Positions 27,126-36,624 of a DNA stretch of 64,000 bases are shown here, piece by piece (positions within the stretch are counted from its first letter, which is position 1; each line of letters begins with the position of its first letter). The stretch comes from Oscillatoria princeps RMCB-10 (GTDB taxonomy: Bacteria > Cyanobacteriota > Cyanobacteriia > Cyanobacteriales > Oscillatoriaceae), in NCBI GenBank assembly GCA_019359235.1, contig JAHHHT010000029.1:45745-109744 (forward strand). Reading direction: 5' to 3'. The position numbers were made by a program, and so were the translations under genes. A model generated the notes under the pieces. The model was given only the letters and a program-made list of their open reading frames with translations, did no database searches and was not told where the DNA came from.

Positions 27126-29275
27126 AACAAATTCTTCAGTCACTGAACACCGGCACTACAGAAATCGTGGAAGTTCCCTGTCCGCGAGTCAAGCCCGGCC
27201 ATCTCCTGATCCGTACCAGCACCAGCCTAGTCTCTGCCGGCACAGAACGCATGCTGGTGGAATTCGGCAAAGCCAACCTCCTCGACAAAGCCCGCCAACA
27301 GCCAGAAAAAGTGCGGATGGTGCTCGATAAGGTAAACACAGACGGCCTCATCCCCACCCTGGAAGCCGTGCGCAGCAAGCTGGACCAGCCCTTGCCAATG
27401 GGGTACTCCAACGCCGGCATCGTTTTGGCTGCCGGTGCCGGTGTGGGGGGATTTGCCCCAGGCGACCGCGTCGTTTCCAACGGTCCCCACGCCGAAGTCG
27501 TCTGCGTCCCCAAAAACCTCTGCGCCAAGATTCCCGATTCAGTCAGCGATGAAGCAGCTGCCTTTACCGTCCTCGGAGCAATCGCCCTCCAGGGCATCCG
27601 CCTCGCCCAGCCCACCTTGGGCGAAACCTTCGCCGTCACCGGCCTCGGCCTCATCGGCCTGATCGCTGTCCAGCTTCTGCGGGCTCAAGGCTGCCGCGTC
27701 CTGGGCATCGACTTTGACCCCAAAAAACTCGACCTGGCCAGACAATTTGGCGCGGAAACCGCAGATCTTTCCCGGGGCGAAGACCCCGTCGCTGCTGCCT
27801 GCGCCTTCTCCCGGGGACGCGGGGTTGATGGCGTCCTGATTGCCGCCTCCACCAAAAGCAACGAACCCGTTCACCAAGCAGCCCAGATGTGTCGCAAGCG
27901 GGGGCGGATTGTTTTAGTGGGCGTGGTTGGCCTAGAACTCTCACGGGCTGACTTTTACGAGAAAGAACTGTCCTTCCAGGTTTCCTGCTCCTACGGCCCG
28001 GGCCGCTATGACCCCGCTTACGAGCAAGCCGGTCAGGACTACCCCCTCGGCTTTGTGCGCTGGACAGCCCAGCGTAACTTTGAAGCAGTCCTCGACACGC
28101 TCGCCACCGGCAGTCTGGACATCGCGCCGCTCATTTCTCATCGCTTTCCCCTCGATCGAGCCGTAGCTGCCTACGAACTGCTCTCAGGCAGGGAACCCTC
28201 CTTAGGCATCCTGCTGCAATGCCCGGACACTCAGCAAAAACCTTCAGCCGAACTGCTCCACTCAACTATCCAGTTGACGCCCCCAGTACCGCCGGGCCCC
28301 AACCCCGCCACACCCGTGATTGGCTTCATTGGTGCCGGCAACTACGCCACCCGGATTTTAATCCCAGCCTTCCAACAAACCGGCACCCGCCTCAAAGCTG
28401 TCGCCACCAGTGGCGGCGTCAGCGGCGTCTATGCCGGCCAGAAATTTGGCTTTCAGCTGGCCACAACCGACACAGCCAGTTTGCTGGCCGACCCAGAAAT
28501 CAACACCCTAGTGATTGCTACCCGTCACGACAGCCACGCCCAGTTTGTCTGCCAAGCGCTGCAAGCTGGAAAACACGTCTTTGTGGAAAAACCCCTGGCC
28601 ATCACCCCGGAGCAGCTAGACGAAATCAAGTCCGCCCGTGCGTCAGCCCTCAGTGCTGGCTCCTCACCCGTGCTGGCGGTAGGGTTCAACCGGCGCTTTG
28701 CCCCCCAGATTGGTAAAATCAAAGCTCTACTGGCCAGCCTCAAAGAACCCAAAGCAATGGTGATGACGGTGAATGCCGGTGCCATTCCCCCAGACAACTG
28801 GATTCAAGACCCAACTGCCGGTGGCGGGCGCATCATCGGCGAAGCCTGTCACTTCATCGACCTGCTGAGATTTTTGGCAGATTCGCCCATTGTCTCTGTC
28901 CAAACAACAGCGATGGGTGCTGCTTCTGGTGTGGCGATTCGGGATGATAAAGTCAGCTTTACTCTCAGTTTTGCTGACGGCTCCTTTGGCACCGTTCACT
29001 ACCTAGCCAATGGCCACAAATCCTTTCCCAAAGAGCGATTAGAAATTTTCTGTGCCGGTCGCATCCTGGAGCTGGATAACTTCCGCAAGCTACAGGGCTA
29101 TGGCTGGCCAGGATTTAAAACGATGAACTTGTGGCGGCAAGACAAGGGGAATAATGCCTGTGCCGCTGCCTTTATCAGCGCCATTCAATCTGGCCAACCG
29201 GCACCGATTCCTTTTGAAGAGTTGATTGAAGTTACCCGCACCAGCTTCCAGATTGCGGAGGATGCGCAAAACTGA
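27122..29275 (+). CDS. Bi-domain oxidoreductase: zinc-type MDR dehydrogenase fused to Gfo/Idh/MocA
   Basis: A 717-residue fusion. Residues about 1-370 are a medium-chain dehydrogenase: SLVSAGTERMLVEFG, PMGYSNAGIVLAAG, VTGLGLIGLIAVQLLRAQGC and a GRDPSLGILL-like end. Residues about 395-700 are a Gfo/Idh/MocA domain: VIGFIGAGNYATRILIPAFQ, LVIATRHDSHAQFVCQALQAGKHVFVEKPLAIT split over residues 465-500, and GGGRIIGEACHFIDLLRFLA. Such fusions are frequent in polysaccharide clusters next to heparinase-like genes. The start at 27122 is fixed by the 4-bp ATGA overlap with the previous stop. The 3' end, FEELIEVTRTSFQIAEDAQN, is echoed by a fossil copy at 30138-30200. Confidence 0.9.
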   Translation: MKQILQSLNTGTTEIVEVPCPRVKPGHLLIRTSTSLVSAGTERMLVEFGKANLLDKARQQPEKVRMVLDKVNTDGLIPTLEAVRSKLDQPLPMGYSNAGIVLAAGAGVGGFAPGDRVVSNGPHAEVVCVPKNLCAKIPDSVSDEAAAFTVLGAIALQGIRLAQPTLGETFAVTGLGLIGLIAVQLLRAQGCRVLGIDFDPKKLDLARQFGAETADLSRGEDPVAAACAFSRGRGVDGVLIAASTKSNEPVHQAAQMCRKRGRIVLVGVVGLELSRADFYEKELSFQVSCSYGPGRYDPAYEQAGQDYPLGFVRWTAQRNFEAVLDTLATGSLDIAPLISHRFPLDRAVAAYELLSGREPSLGILLQCPDTQQKPSAELLHSTIQLTPPVPPGPNPATPVIGFIGAGNYATRILIPAFQQTGTRLKAVATSGGVSGVYAGQKFGFQLATTDTASLLADPEINTLVIATRHDSHAQFVCQALQAGKHVFVEKPLAITPEQLDEIKSARASALSAGSSPVLAVGFNRRFAPQIGKIKALLASLKEPKAMVMTVNAGAIPPDNWIQDPTAGGGRIIGEACHFIDLLRFLADSPIVSVQTTAMGAASGVAIRDDKVSFTLSFADGSFGTVHYLANGHKSFPKERLEIFCAGRILELDNFRKLQGYGWPGFKTMNLWRQDKGNNACAAAFISAIQSGQPAPIPFEELIEVTRTSFQIAEDAQN

Positions 29276-29390
29276 TATCTCACCTCTCTAGGGTCTCACA
29301 ACCCCGCACTAATGGGGGCGAAACGCTGTCAGCTCCCGCCCCAAAACACCCGCTCCTATTCTTTAAATCAATCTCAAAGAAACAAGCCAA

Positions 29391-30094
29391 ATGAACCTCC
29401 CCTATGACATGTACGCATCGGGTGATTACCTGAAAGAAAAACCCTCGTGGCACAGTGAGGACAGTCCTGGGAAGGCCGGGAAAATCAGAGAGATTCTTCC
29501 CGCTTGCGAAGTCGCTCCCACCTCCATTTGCGAGGTGTGGTGCGGAAGCGGGAAGATACTGGCAGAACTGCGACGATTTTATCCTAAGCAGAACTTTTCG
29601 GTTATGACATAGCCCCTGACGCCACTCGCTTCTGACTTGAGGGGGAGCGATAAAAAATAACATTTTATCTCAGAAAATTATTCGTTAAAAACTAATAAAT
29701 TATGGGCGGTATCTTGCTGATAGATGTTATAGAACATGTCGCAGCTACAATAACATTTTAATATAATTTTCGCGGCAAAGCTAAGTATTACCTCTCGGAC
29801 ATTCTTCTGGAGCTAAGCGCTAGCACAGGGTTAAGGAAAAAACCACTTCTAGAGGTGCGCAAAGCAGTAGGGCACATCCACTGCTTCACCTAAAATTTAG
29901 CGCTATTTCTAATGGGCGAATGCGGGTATAAGGTTGTAGAGTGGCGGTATTCGGGCGCTGCATTCAATTCGACCGCTTGGAAACAGAGGCTGGCATCCAT
30001 CCCGCAACGCATAGGGTATACTTTGAATAAGGACTGAGAGGTTCGCCCTTTGGGTGGAGAGACACTTTTCGTCTTGGCACAGGACAAGGATTGA
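29391..30094 (+). pseudogene. Decayed class I SAM-dependent methyltransferase
   Basis: The ORF opens MNLPYDMYASGDYLKEKPSWHS and reaches ICEVWCGSGKIL (a motif I in which the usual first glycine is W). It breaks after FYPKQNF: one missing T shifts the frame away from GYDIAPDATRF. Downstream, conserved pieces continue with stops: LIDVIEHV (29728-29739 region), GKAKYYLSDILLEL, PLLEVRKAVGHIHCFT-stop-NLALFLMGECGYKVVEWRYSGAAF (split), then RLASIPQRIGYTLNKD-stop and GGETLFVLAQDKD ending at 30094. Order and spacing match a full-length enzyme, so this is a nearly complete but dead gene with one frameshift and several stops. It probably once methylated a sugar of the glycan. Confidence 0.85.
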
Positions 30095-30137
30095 TTTGCT
30101 CGTTCAGGAGAATCATTGAGTGCTTCGCGGCGTTGCT

Positions 30138-30200
30138 AATGAAGAATTCGTTGAAGTCACCCGCGCCGGCTTCGAGATTGCGGAGGCCGCTGCAAGGTGA
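30138..30200 (+). pseudogene. Orphan 3' end of a second bi-domain oxidoreductase
   Basis: Reading from 30138 gives NEEFVEVTRAGFEIAEAAAR followed by a TGA at 30198-30200. This matches the last 20 residues (FEELIEVTRTSFQIAEDAQN) of the intact gene ending at 29275. Its stop overlaps the heparinase-like gene's GTG start as GTGA, the coupling expected of the original neighbour. The fragment therefore marks a lost or rearranged copy. Confidence 0.8.
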
Positions 30201-32149
30201 ACTTAGGTCGCTGGTTTCGCACGGTTAGCCAAATTCCACCGCGCCAGGTGGCAGCGCGAGTGCAGTTTGAGGTGGCGGCGCGAACGCTGCCCCGACTCCC
30301 CCTGCCACTGCGCCAACCTCTGGCTCTCGGTTTACTTACCACAACTCCACCGTTACGTCAAGGGTATCTCGACGCCCTAAAACTCTCCCAGGTACCGGCC
30401 CACTTCAACCCGCCCGAGAAACGCTACACCCTCACCTTTCTCAATCAATCGCGAGAGCTGGATTTCCCCCTGACCTGGAACAGCCTAGAATATCCTCGCC
30501 TGTGGCAGTTTAACCTCCATTACTTTGACTGGGTGCGAGACGTTCTGGCAAGCGCGTACCAGCAGGGGCGGGCGGACAGCTACAAGCTCAGCCAGATCAA
30601 ACACTTAATATCTGACTGGATTGCTGCCAACCCCCTCTGTTCCTTCGACGGCTGGCACCCTTACACCACATCCCTGCGCACTGTCAACTGGACATTTGTC
30701 ACCAGAGCCATCCCAACCCTGGCTGAGGCGGAAATCATGGCCTCACTCTGGTCGCAGGTCAGGTATCTGCACCGCAATAAAGAGTATTTTGCCGGCGGCA
30801 ATCATCTCCTGGAAAACCTGAGAGCGCTGATTGTTGGTGGGCTCAACTTCGATGGCCCCAGCGCTGAGCAAATCGTGCGGGTTGCGGTCGGTGAGCTGGC
30901 GCAGCAACTCGCCATCCAAATCCTGCCGGATGGTGGCCATTACGAGCGTAGCCCCATGTATCACCTGATCGTCCTCAACCTCGTCGCTGAGTCAGTCGCC
31001 TGTTTGCGCAGTGCCGGCTGGCCAGTGCCGGCGGCAGCGACCGACGCACTCCGGCGCATGCTGGAATTTGCCGCCGGCGTCCGCTTGGCCAGCGGTGCCT
31101 ACCCCCTGTGGAACGACGCCGCCTACAATATCGCCGGCCCCCTGGATGAGGCAGTTAGCTGGGCCAGCCAGTTGCTTGGGCAAGCGAAAGGCCAGGCCGA
31201 TCCCTTGCGCGAACGCTTGCTGGTGGCTGCAAACATTGAGCCGGCAGCACCGCTTCCCCCGGCAGCACCTGCTTGCAGCAGCAGCAGTTTCCCCGATTCC
31301 GGCTATTACATCCTGCGAAATCCTAGTGGCCTGGAGCTGGCCTTCGACTGCGCCCCGCCTTGCCCGGACGAACTGCCGCCGCACGCCCATGCCGACTGTT
31401 TGACGGTAGACTTGTACTTCCAAGGCCAACCCATCATTGTGGATACCGGCACCAGCCAGTACGCTGGCGGTGCGATTCGCACTTGGGAGCGCAGCACCCG
31501 AGCCCACAACACGATTGCAATTGCTGGGCAAGATCAGTCAGAAGTCTGGGGCAGCTTCCGCGCCGGTCGCAAAGCCCAGCCCTTTGGGGTCGAATTTGGC
31601 CAATCTCAGGGCTGGCAGTGGGTGACAGCGGCCCACAACGGCTATGCCAGACCGCCCCTCAGTGCCGTCCACCGGCGTTGGGTTGGTCTGGGAAGTCAAG
31701 GGATTGTCATTCTCGACCGCCTGGACGCCGCTCGTCAAACAGAGTACACCTCCAGCCTGCACTTCGCCCCAGGCTTGGACCGGATCGACCGCCTGGATGC
31801 CGGTGAGTGTTGCTTTAAACTTGACACAGCCCCCTTGTATCTTAAAGTCCTGGGATTGGAACCGGAAGACGACGTGCAGTGGTTCAGTCCCGATACCGGC
31901 CAGTCCTGGTACGCTCCCGAGTTCGGCCTTCGCATCCCCCGCAGCGCGCTGCAGATTCAAGGTTCACTGCCACCTTCTGGCAAGACTATCTGTACGGTAC
32001 TGAGCCTGGACTCGAGTCCCAAAGTTGTGTTAGAGTGTCTGGGCGGCACAGCCAAGCTGCAGTTCAATAACGGCACTTGCTTGGAATGGTCCTTTGAGCA
32101 GGGCAGCTCAATCGCAATAATCAGTCGGGCAACGGAGAGCGCACCTTGA
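30197..32149 (+). CDS. Heparinase II/III-like (alginate lyase family) protein
   Basis: A 650-residue protein. The N-terminal alpha/alpha toroid has WQFNLHYFDWVRDVL, DGWHPYTTSLRTVNW, GGNHLLENLRALIVGG (Asn-His of the active site) and LPDGGHYERSPMYHLIVL (Tyr/His). The C-terminal beta-sandwich has LPPHAHADCLTVDLYFQG, VDTGTSQYAGGAIRTWERSTRAHNT (split) and repeating beta strands. The family contains uronate-polymer lyases; members in bacterial glycan clusters may trim or modify the polymer. No signal peptide is evident, so a cytosolic or unconventional location is possible. The start is GTG at 30197, coupled to the upstream oxidoreductase fragment. The stop overlaps the next gene's TTG (TTGA). Confidence 0.88.
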   Translation: MNLGRWFRTVSQIPPRQVAARVQFEVAARTLPRLPLPLRQPLALGLLTTTPPLRQGYLDALKLSQVPAHFNPPEKRYTLTFLNQSRELDFPLTWNSLEYPRLWQFNLHYFDWVRDVLASAYQQGRADSYKLSQIKHLISDWIAANPLCSFDGWHPYTTSLRTVNWTFVTRAIPTLAEAEIMASLWSQVRYLHRNKEYFAGGNHLLENLRALIVGGLNFDGPSAEQIVRVAVGELAQQLAIQILPDGGHYERSPMYHLIVLNLVAESVACLRSAGWPVPAAATDALRRMLEFAAGVRLASGAYPLWNDAAYNIAGPLDEAVSWASQLLGQAKGQADPLRERLLVAANIEPAAPLPPAAPACSSSSFPDSGYYILRNPSGLELAFDCAPPCPDELPPHAHADCLTVDLYFQGQPIIVDTGTSQYAGGAIRTWERSTRAHNTIAIAGQDQSEVWGSFRAGRKAQPFGVEFGQSQGWQWVTAAHNGYARPPLSAVHRRWVGLGSQGIVILDRLDAARQTEYTSSLHFAPGLDRIDRLDAGECCFKLDTAPLYLKVLGLEPEDDVQWFSPDTGQSWYAPEFGLRIPRSALQIQGSLPPSGKTICTVLSLDSSPKVVLECLGGTAKLQFNNGTCLEWSFEQGSSIAIISRATESAP

Positions 32150-33372
32150 GTCCTCGCATTTGGATTGTCAATCAATTTGCCAATACCCCTGATGTGCCCG
32201 GTCACACGCGCCAGTATGAGTTAGGTCAGTTTTTAGTCCAGCAAGGCTGCCCGGTTGATATTTTTACCTCAGACTACAATTTGGCCAAGCGGCAGTACCT
32301 GAAACTGAAATTTCCTCAACTGTGGCAGCAGGATGACTTGGCGGGATTGCAGTGGAATTGGCTCTACGCGGCTCCTTACCGAGTCAACAACTGGCGGCGG
32401 TATGTTAATATGCTGTCATTCTGCCTGACTTTATTTGTAGCGGGCCTATTTAAACCAAAACCCGACCTGATTATTGGCTCCTCGCCGCAACTGCTGGCAG
32501 CCTTTACGTGTTGGGTGCTGGCAAAACTCCGGGGTGCCAAGTTCTATTTTGAGGTGCGCGACCTTTGGCCGCAAGTGCTGGTAGAGTTAGGCGGCCAGTC
32601 AGCAAACAGCCCGGTAGTGCGCCTGTTAGGGTGGATTGAAAGTTGGCTGTATCTAAACAGCGACCGTGTTATTGTTCTGGCCGCAGGCTCGGTTGATTAT
32701 GTGAGCGAGCGCGGTGCCACCCGCGTCAGCTGGCTGCCGAACGGGCCAGAAGCGAAAGAGTTTCAGATCGATCTGCCTGTCGAGGAAGCCAAAGCCTGTT
32801 ATAAAATTGCTCCAGAGCGCGTTTGCCTGATGTATGCCGGTGCCCACGGTACGGCGAATGCCCTGGGCACTATCGTTGAAGCCGCACGGTTACTCGACCA
32901 AAGCCATCCTAATAAATTTTTAATTTTGTTAGTGGGGGACGGAACCGAAAAGGCCGAGTTAATCGAGCGAGCCGCTGGGATTGAATGTATAGAATTTAGA
33001 GCGCCTATTCCGAAAGCAGAAATTCCTAAGCTCCTCAGAGCAGCTGACGGCCTGATTCTTACCTTAAAAAACGTTCCCCTATTTCGTTACGGTGTCAGCC
33101 CTAATAAGCTTTACGATTACTATGGAGCGGGGAAACCTGTGGTGGTGGCTGTCGGCGGAGCGGTAAATCAGGAAGTGACTGAACACCGTCTGGGGTTCAC
33201 CTCAGAACCGGAAGACGCTCGAGGTCTGGCAGATGCAATGCTCGAGTTGGCTCAGACACCGCCAGCTGAGCGTCAAGCAATGGGCGAGCGAGGTCACGAT
33301 TTAGCCACTTCAACGTACTCGCGGGCCAAAGTTGCCGCCCAACTGTGGAAACTGATCCAGGAAGAGGTATGA
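32146..33372 (+). CDS. GT4-family glycosyltransferase
   Basis: A 408-residue WbuB-like GT-B enzyme. The N-terminal domain has IWIVNQFANTPDVPGHTRQYELGQFL, a glycine-rich acceptor loop, and then FYFEVRDLWPQVLVELGG. The C-terminal domain has VCLMYAGAHGTANALGTIVEAARLL, LVGDGTEKAELIERA and the donor-binding segment FRYGVSPNKLYDYYGAGKPVVVA. It transfers a sugar to a lipid-linked intermediate. The start is TTG at 32146 in a four-base TTGA overlap with the preceding stop. The stop is in a four-base ATGA overlap with the next start, so three genes in a row are coupled. Confidence 0.92.
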   Translation: MSPRIWIVNQFANTPDVPGHTRQYELGQFLVQQGCPVDIFTSDYNLAKRQYLKLKFPQLWQQDDLAGLQWNWLYAAPYRVNNWRRYVNMLSFCLTLFVAGLFKPKPDLIIGSSPQLLAAFTCWVLAKLRGAKFYFEVRDLWPQVLVELGGQSANSPVVRLLGWIESWLYLNSDRVIVLAAGSVDYVSERGATRVSWLPNGPEAKEFQIDLPVEEAKACYKIAPERVCLMYAGAHGTANALGTIVEAARLLDQSHPNKFLILLVGDGTEKAELIERAAGIECIEFRAPIPKAEIPKLLRAADGLILTLKNVPLFRYGVSPNKLYDYYGAGKPVVVAVGGAVNQEVTEHRLGFTSEPEDARGLADAMLELAQTPPAERQAMGERGHDLATSTYSRAKVAAQLWKLIQEEV

Positions 33373-34253
33373 GTGCGGATGTTTTACTGACCGGCGCGAC
33401 TGGGTTTACGGGCAGCTTTGTCTGCCAGCAGCTCTTGCAGCGAGGTGTCAAGTTCGACTGCTTGGTCAGACCTTCTTCTAAGACTGCTCAACTGGAAGAA
33501 CTCGGTCTGAAGTCAGTTGAAGGCGATCTGGATGACCTGGAATCGCTGCGTCGGGTCTTCACCGGCTATCGAGCTTTGATTAATGTGGCGTCTATTGGAT
33601 TTGGCGCTGGGCCTAATATCGTCAAAGCCTGTCAGGAGTCGGGCATTAAGCGGGCGATCTTTGTCAGCACCACTGCGATATTCACCAAACTCAACGCCAA
33701 GAGCAAGGCTGTGCGCCAAGCGGCTGAAGACGCCATCAGGGAGAGTGACTTAGACCACACGATCCTGCGCCCCACGATGATTTATGGCACGCCTGGGGAT
33801 CGCAACATGATTCGGCTGCTGAAACTGATTCAGCGCTCGCCAGTTATTCCAGTGCCTGGTTCGGGGAACTGTTTGCAGCAGCCCGTTCACGTTCAAGATG
33901 TGGCTTGGGCGATCTGCGAAGTTCTCGACAACCCCAAAACCTACCGTCGCGCTTACAATATCTCCGGCGGACAGGTACTGAGTTACAAGGATGTGATTGA
34001 GATTGCCAGTCAAGCTCTTGGCAAGCGCCCAATTCCCATACACGTTCCTGTAAATTTGTCAATACCTCTGCTGCAAATTGCCAAGACCCTCGGTCTGAAA
34101 ACACCTGTGAGTGCGGAGCAAGTTTTGCGGTTGAATGAAGACAAGGTATTTGACCACACGGCTGCCAAAGAAGATTTCAATTATTCACCGAGACCTTTTA
34201 CAGAAGGAATTGCTCAGGAAGTAGCTCTGCTGGCAGCCAGTCAACCAAAGTGA
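33369..34253 (+). CDS. NAD(P)-dependent sugar epimerase/dehydratase (extended SDR)
   Basis: A 294-residue Rossmann enzyme. The N-terminal ADVLLTGATGFTGSFVCQQLL carries TGxTGFxG. FVSTTAIFTK stands where the active-site serine/threonine lies. The usual YxxxK is not obvious, replaced by a stretch AVRQAAEDAIRES, which suggests an atypical SDR. HTILRPTMIYGTPGDRNM and PVHVQDVAWAICEVL follow. Such proteins sit beside WecA-like transferases in many glycan clusters, as here. The ATG at 33369 (overlap with the upstream stop) is chosen over an ATG at 33345 inside the previous gene. Confidence 0.85.
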   Translation: MSADVLLTGATGFTGSFVCQQLLQRGVKFDCLVRPSSKTAQLEELGLKSVEGDLDDLESLRRVFTGYRALINVASIGFGAGPNIVKACQESGIKRAIFVSTTAIFTKLNAKSKAVRQAAEDAIRESDLDHTILRPTMIYGTPGDRNMIRLLKLIQRSPVIPVPGSGNCLQQPVHVQDVAWAICEVLDNPKTYRRAYNISGGQVLSYKDVIEIASQALGKRPIPIHVPVNLSIPLLQIAKTLGLKTPVSAEQVLRLNEDKVFDHTAAKEDFNYSPRPFTEGIAQEVALLAASQPK

Positions 34254-34266
34254 GAGCGAGAGTTTA

Positions 34267-35280
34267 ATGTTGTCGCTGCTGATTTTATTACTGCTGGCTG
34301 CTGCCACCAGCCTCAGCCTCACCGGCGCTGTGCGCCACTATGCCGTCCGCACGGCTCTCCTAGACCTCCCCAACGAGCGCAGCTCCCACACCCAGCCCAC
34401 ACCGCGAGGCGGCGGGTTAGGATTTATCATCGCCTTTGCCGTTACCACCACCCTCACCTCCGTCCTGACCGGCTATTTCCCACAACTCCTCCCCACCGAG
34501 CTCGCCACCCCAAACCCGAGTTGCCTCTGGCTGATTCTCACTCCCCTGGCCATCACCGGCATCCTGGATGACCGGCACAGTCTTCCCGCAGCCCTCCGCT
34601 ACCTAGTGCAGCTGGCAGCCGCCGGGATCGCCCTCACCTGTTTCGGCCCATTCCCCCAACCCTGGCTCACCAGTTTAGGCACCGCCGGCACGATCGCCGC
34701 CATCGCCCTCACAGCTATCGGCATGACTGCGCTGATTAACTTATATAACTTCATGGACGGACTTGACGGTCTGGTTGCCGGTACCGCCGCAGTCCAGCTC
34801 TGCTTCCTGGCCATCTACCTCAACCAGCCCTTACTCTGGCTGATGATAGCGGCAATTTTCGGCTTTCTGTATTGGAACTGGTCGCCGGCCAAAATCTTCA
34901 TGGGAGATGCCGGCAGCACAGTCCTGGGGGCTACCGTGGCCCTTTCCCTGCTCAACAGCGGCAGCGACCCGGCCCGATCTTGGTCTGCCCTAGCCATCAC
35001 CCTTCCCCTGATCGGCGACGCCATTTACACCCTCGTCCGCCGCCTCAGACGCAGGGAAAATCTTTTCAAAGCTCACCGCAGCCACCTGTATCAGCGATTG
35101 CAGCAATCTGGCTGGTCGCACGCACAAGTCGCCTGCACCTATATCGGCGTCACTGTTCTAGCTGCTGCCAGCATCAGCCTTTTCGGGCCCGCTGGTGCCT
35201 GGGTGAGTTTAGCCGGCACTGCCGGTGCCATCATTGTGGGAGAAACCTATCTGGGCTGGCGCTCCTCCGCAAGCCAGTAA
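34267..35280 (+). CDS. WecA/MraY-like undecaprenyl-phosphate phosphosugar transferase
   Basis: A 337-residue polytopic membrane enzyme that starts lipid-linked glycan synthesis by transferring a HexNAc-1-phosphate to undecaprenyl phosphate. It has about 10 hydrophobic helices. It carries the family loops PNERSSHTQPTPRGGGLGF (near residue 38), ITGILDDRHSLPAALR with the DD pair (near 98), LYNFMDGLDGLVAG (near 161) and KIFMGDAGSTVLGATVALSL (near 210). The cytoplasmic loop near 258 (RRRENLFKAHRSHLYQRLQ) carries the HxxHxxxR-like motif of WecA-type proteins. It starts 13 bp after the SDR gene and probably shares its operon. Confidence 0.92.
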   Translation: MLSLLILLLLAAATSLSLTGAVRHYAVRTALLDLPNERSSHTQPTPRGGGLGFIIAFAVTTTLTSVLTGYFPQLLPTELATPNPSCLWLILTPLAITGILDDRHSLPAALRYLVQLAAAGIALTCFGPFPQPWLTSLGTAGTIAAIALTAIGMTALINLYNFMDGLDGLVAGTAAVQLCFLAIYLNQPLLWLMIAAIFGFLYWNWSPAKIFMGDAGSTVLGATVALSLLNSGSDPARSWSALAITLPLIGDAIYTLVRRLRRRENLFKAHRSHLYQRLQQSGWSHAQVACTYIGVTVLAAASISLFGPAGAWVSLAGTAGAIIVGETYLGWRSSASQ

Positions 35281-35596
35281 CCCGCCGCCCCCATAATATT
35301 GCTCGGTTCAAGCGCGAGAAATACCCCAGCTTCAAACACAGAAAGCAGAATGCCGGTTCAGATAATCACAGAGTAATTTCAAGTTCACTGGAATTAACTT
35401 CCTCCCGACGCCGGAGCGCGTTCGCGGTACAGCCCGGGATTCTAATAACCCAGATGATACAATCGGATGGGGCATCTCCTGCGAGCCTTTGCTCACTGGC
35501 GTGCGCCCGGCAGAAGTGTTGATAGATGTCAAATCCATTCTAGCTCCTGCTACACTACCAACAAACAGGCATTACTGGAGCTTATAGGGAGAAGAC

Positions 35597-36607
35597 GTGG
35601 GCAGAATTTTAGTCACTGGCGCTGCAGGCTTTATCGGTTTTCATCTAAGTCAGCGCCTGCTTGCTAGGGGTGATGAGGTCGTTGGGGTAGATAACCTCAA
35701 TGATTACTATGATGTTTCTCTCAAAAAAGACCGGTTAAGTCAACTGGAAGAGCACTCAGGTTTTAGTTTTCACAAGCTTGATTTGGCGGACCGTGCCAGC
35801 ATGGAACAGCTGTTTTCCGAGCACCGCTTCGATGCCGCCGTCAACTTGGCAGCACAGGCTGGCGTCCGCTACTCGTTAAAGAATCCCCACGCTTATACCG
35901 ACAGCAACCTGGTCGGTTTCGCCCACATTCTAGAAGGGTGCCGGCACTCAGGAGTGAAGCACCTAGTATTTGCTTCTTCTAGTTCAGTATACGGTGCTAA
36001 TACTAAAATACCGTTTTCCGTCCACGATCTTGCAGATCACCCGGTCAGCCTCTATGCCGCCACCAAGAAAGCCAACGAACTGATGGCTCACAGTTACAGC
36101 CATTTGTACGGTCTGCCGGCAACTGGGCTCCGCTTCTTTACAGTGTACGGGCCGTGGGGTCGTCCTGACATGGCGCTGTTCCTGTTTACCAAAGCAATTT
36201 TGGCAGGGAAGCAGATTGATGTGTTTAACTTCGGTCAGATGCGGCGAGATTTTACCTACATTGATGATATTATAGAGGGAGTTGTGCGGGTCGTCGATAA
36301 AATCCCTGAGCCCAATCCTGCCTGGTCAGGAAACACACCCGATCCCGCAACCAGTAAGGCTCCTTATAAAATTTACAATATCGGGAACAATCAACCGGTT
36401 GGCTTACTGCAGGTCATAGAAGTGCTGGAAAATTGCCTGGGCGTGAAGGCAGAAAAAAACATGCTCCCGCTCCAACCTGGTGATTTACCTGTAACCTGTG
36501 CGGATATCTCCGCTCTAGTCAGAGATGTTGGCTTTCAACCCAGCACACCGATTGAGGTAGGTATTGAACGTTTTGTGGCTTGGTATCGGTCTTATTATAA
36601 TCTCTGA
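35597..36607 (+). CDS. UDP-glucuronate 4-epimerase-like nucleotide-sugar epimerase
   Basis: A 336-residue extended SDR. The N-terminal [20 protein letters not shown] binds NAD, and [19 protein letters not shown] is characteristic of UDP-glucuronate/galacturonate epimerases of the CapI/GAE type. The active site has [16 protein letters not shown] and the YAATKKANE (YxxxK) dyad. [17 protein letters not shown] and the C-terminal [11 protein letters not shown] complete the family pattern. It would supply a uronic acid or related sugar for the polymer. The start is GTG at 35597 with a purine-rich GGGAGAAG just upstream. It is separated from the preceding operon by 316 bp containing no clear gene. 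Confidence 0.9.
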   Translation: MGRILVTGAAGFIGFHLSQRLLARGDEVVGVDNLNDYYDVSLKKDRLSQLEEHSGFSFHKLDLADRASMEQLFSEHRFDAAVNLAAQAGVRYSLKNPHAYTDSNLVGFAHILEGCRHSGVKHLVFASSSSVYGANTKIPFSVHDLADHPVSLYAATKKANELMAHSYSHLYGLPATGLRFFTVYGPWGRPDMALFLFTKAILAGKQIDVFNFGQMRRDFTYIDDIIEGVVRVVDKIPEPNPAWSGNTPDPATSKAPYKIYNIGNNQPVGLLQVIEVLENCLGVKAEKNMLPLQPGDLPVTCADISALVRDVGFQPSTPIEVGIERFVAWYRSYYNL

Positions 36608-36624
36608 CAGGAAGTGAAACCTGC

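Noticed and set aside
29391..29612. Stand-alone 73-residue ORF
   Set aside because: It is only the N-terminal part of a frameshifted methyltransferase, so it was called as part of a pseudogene.
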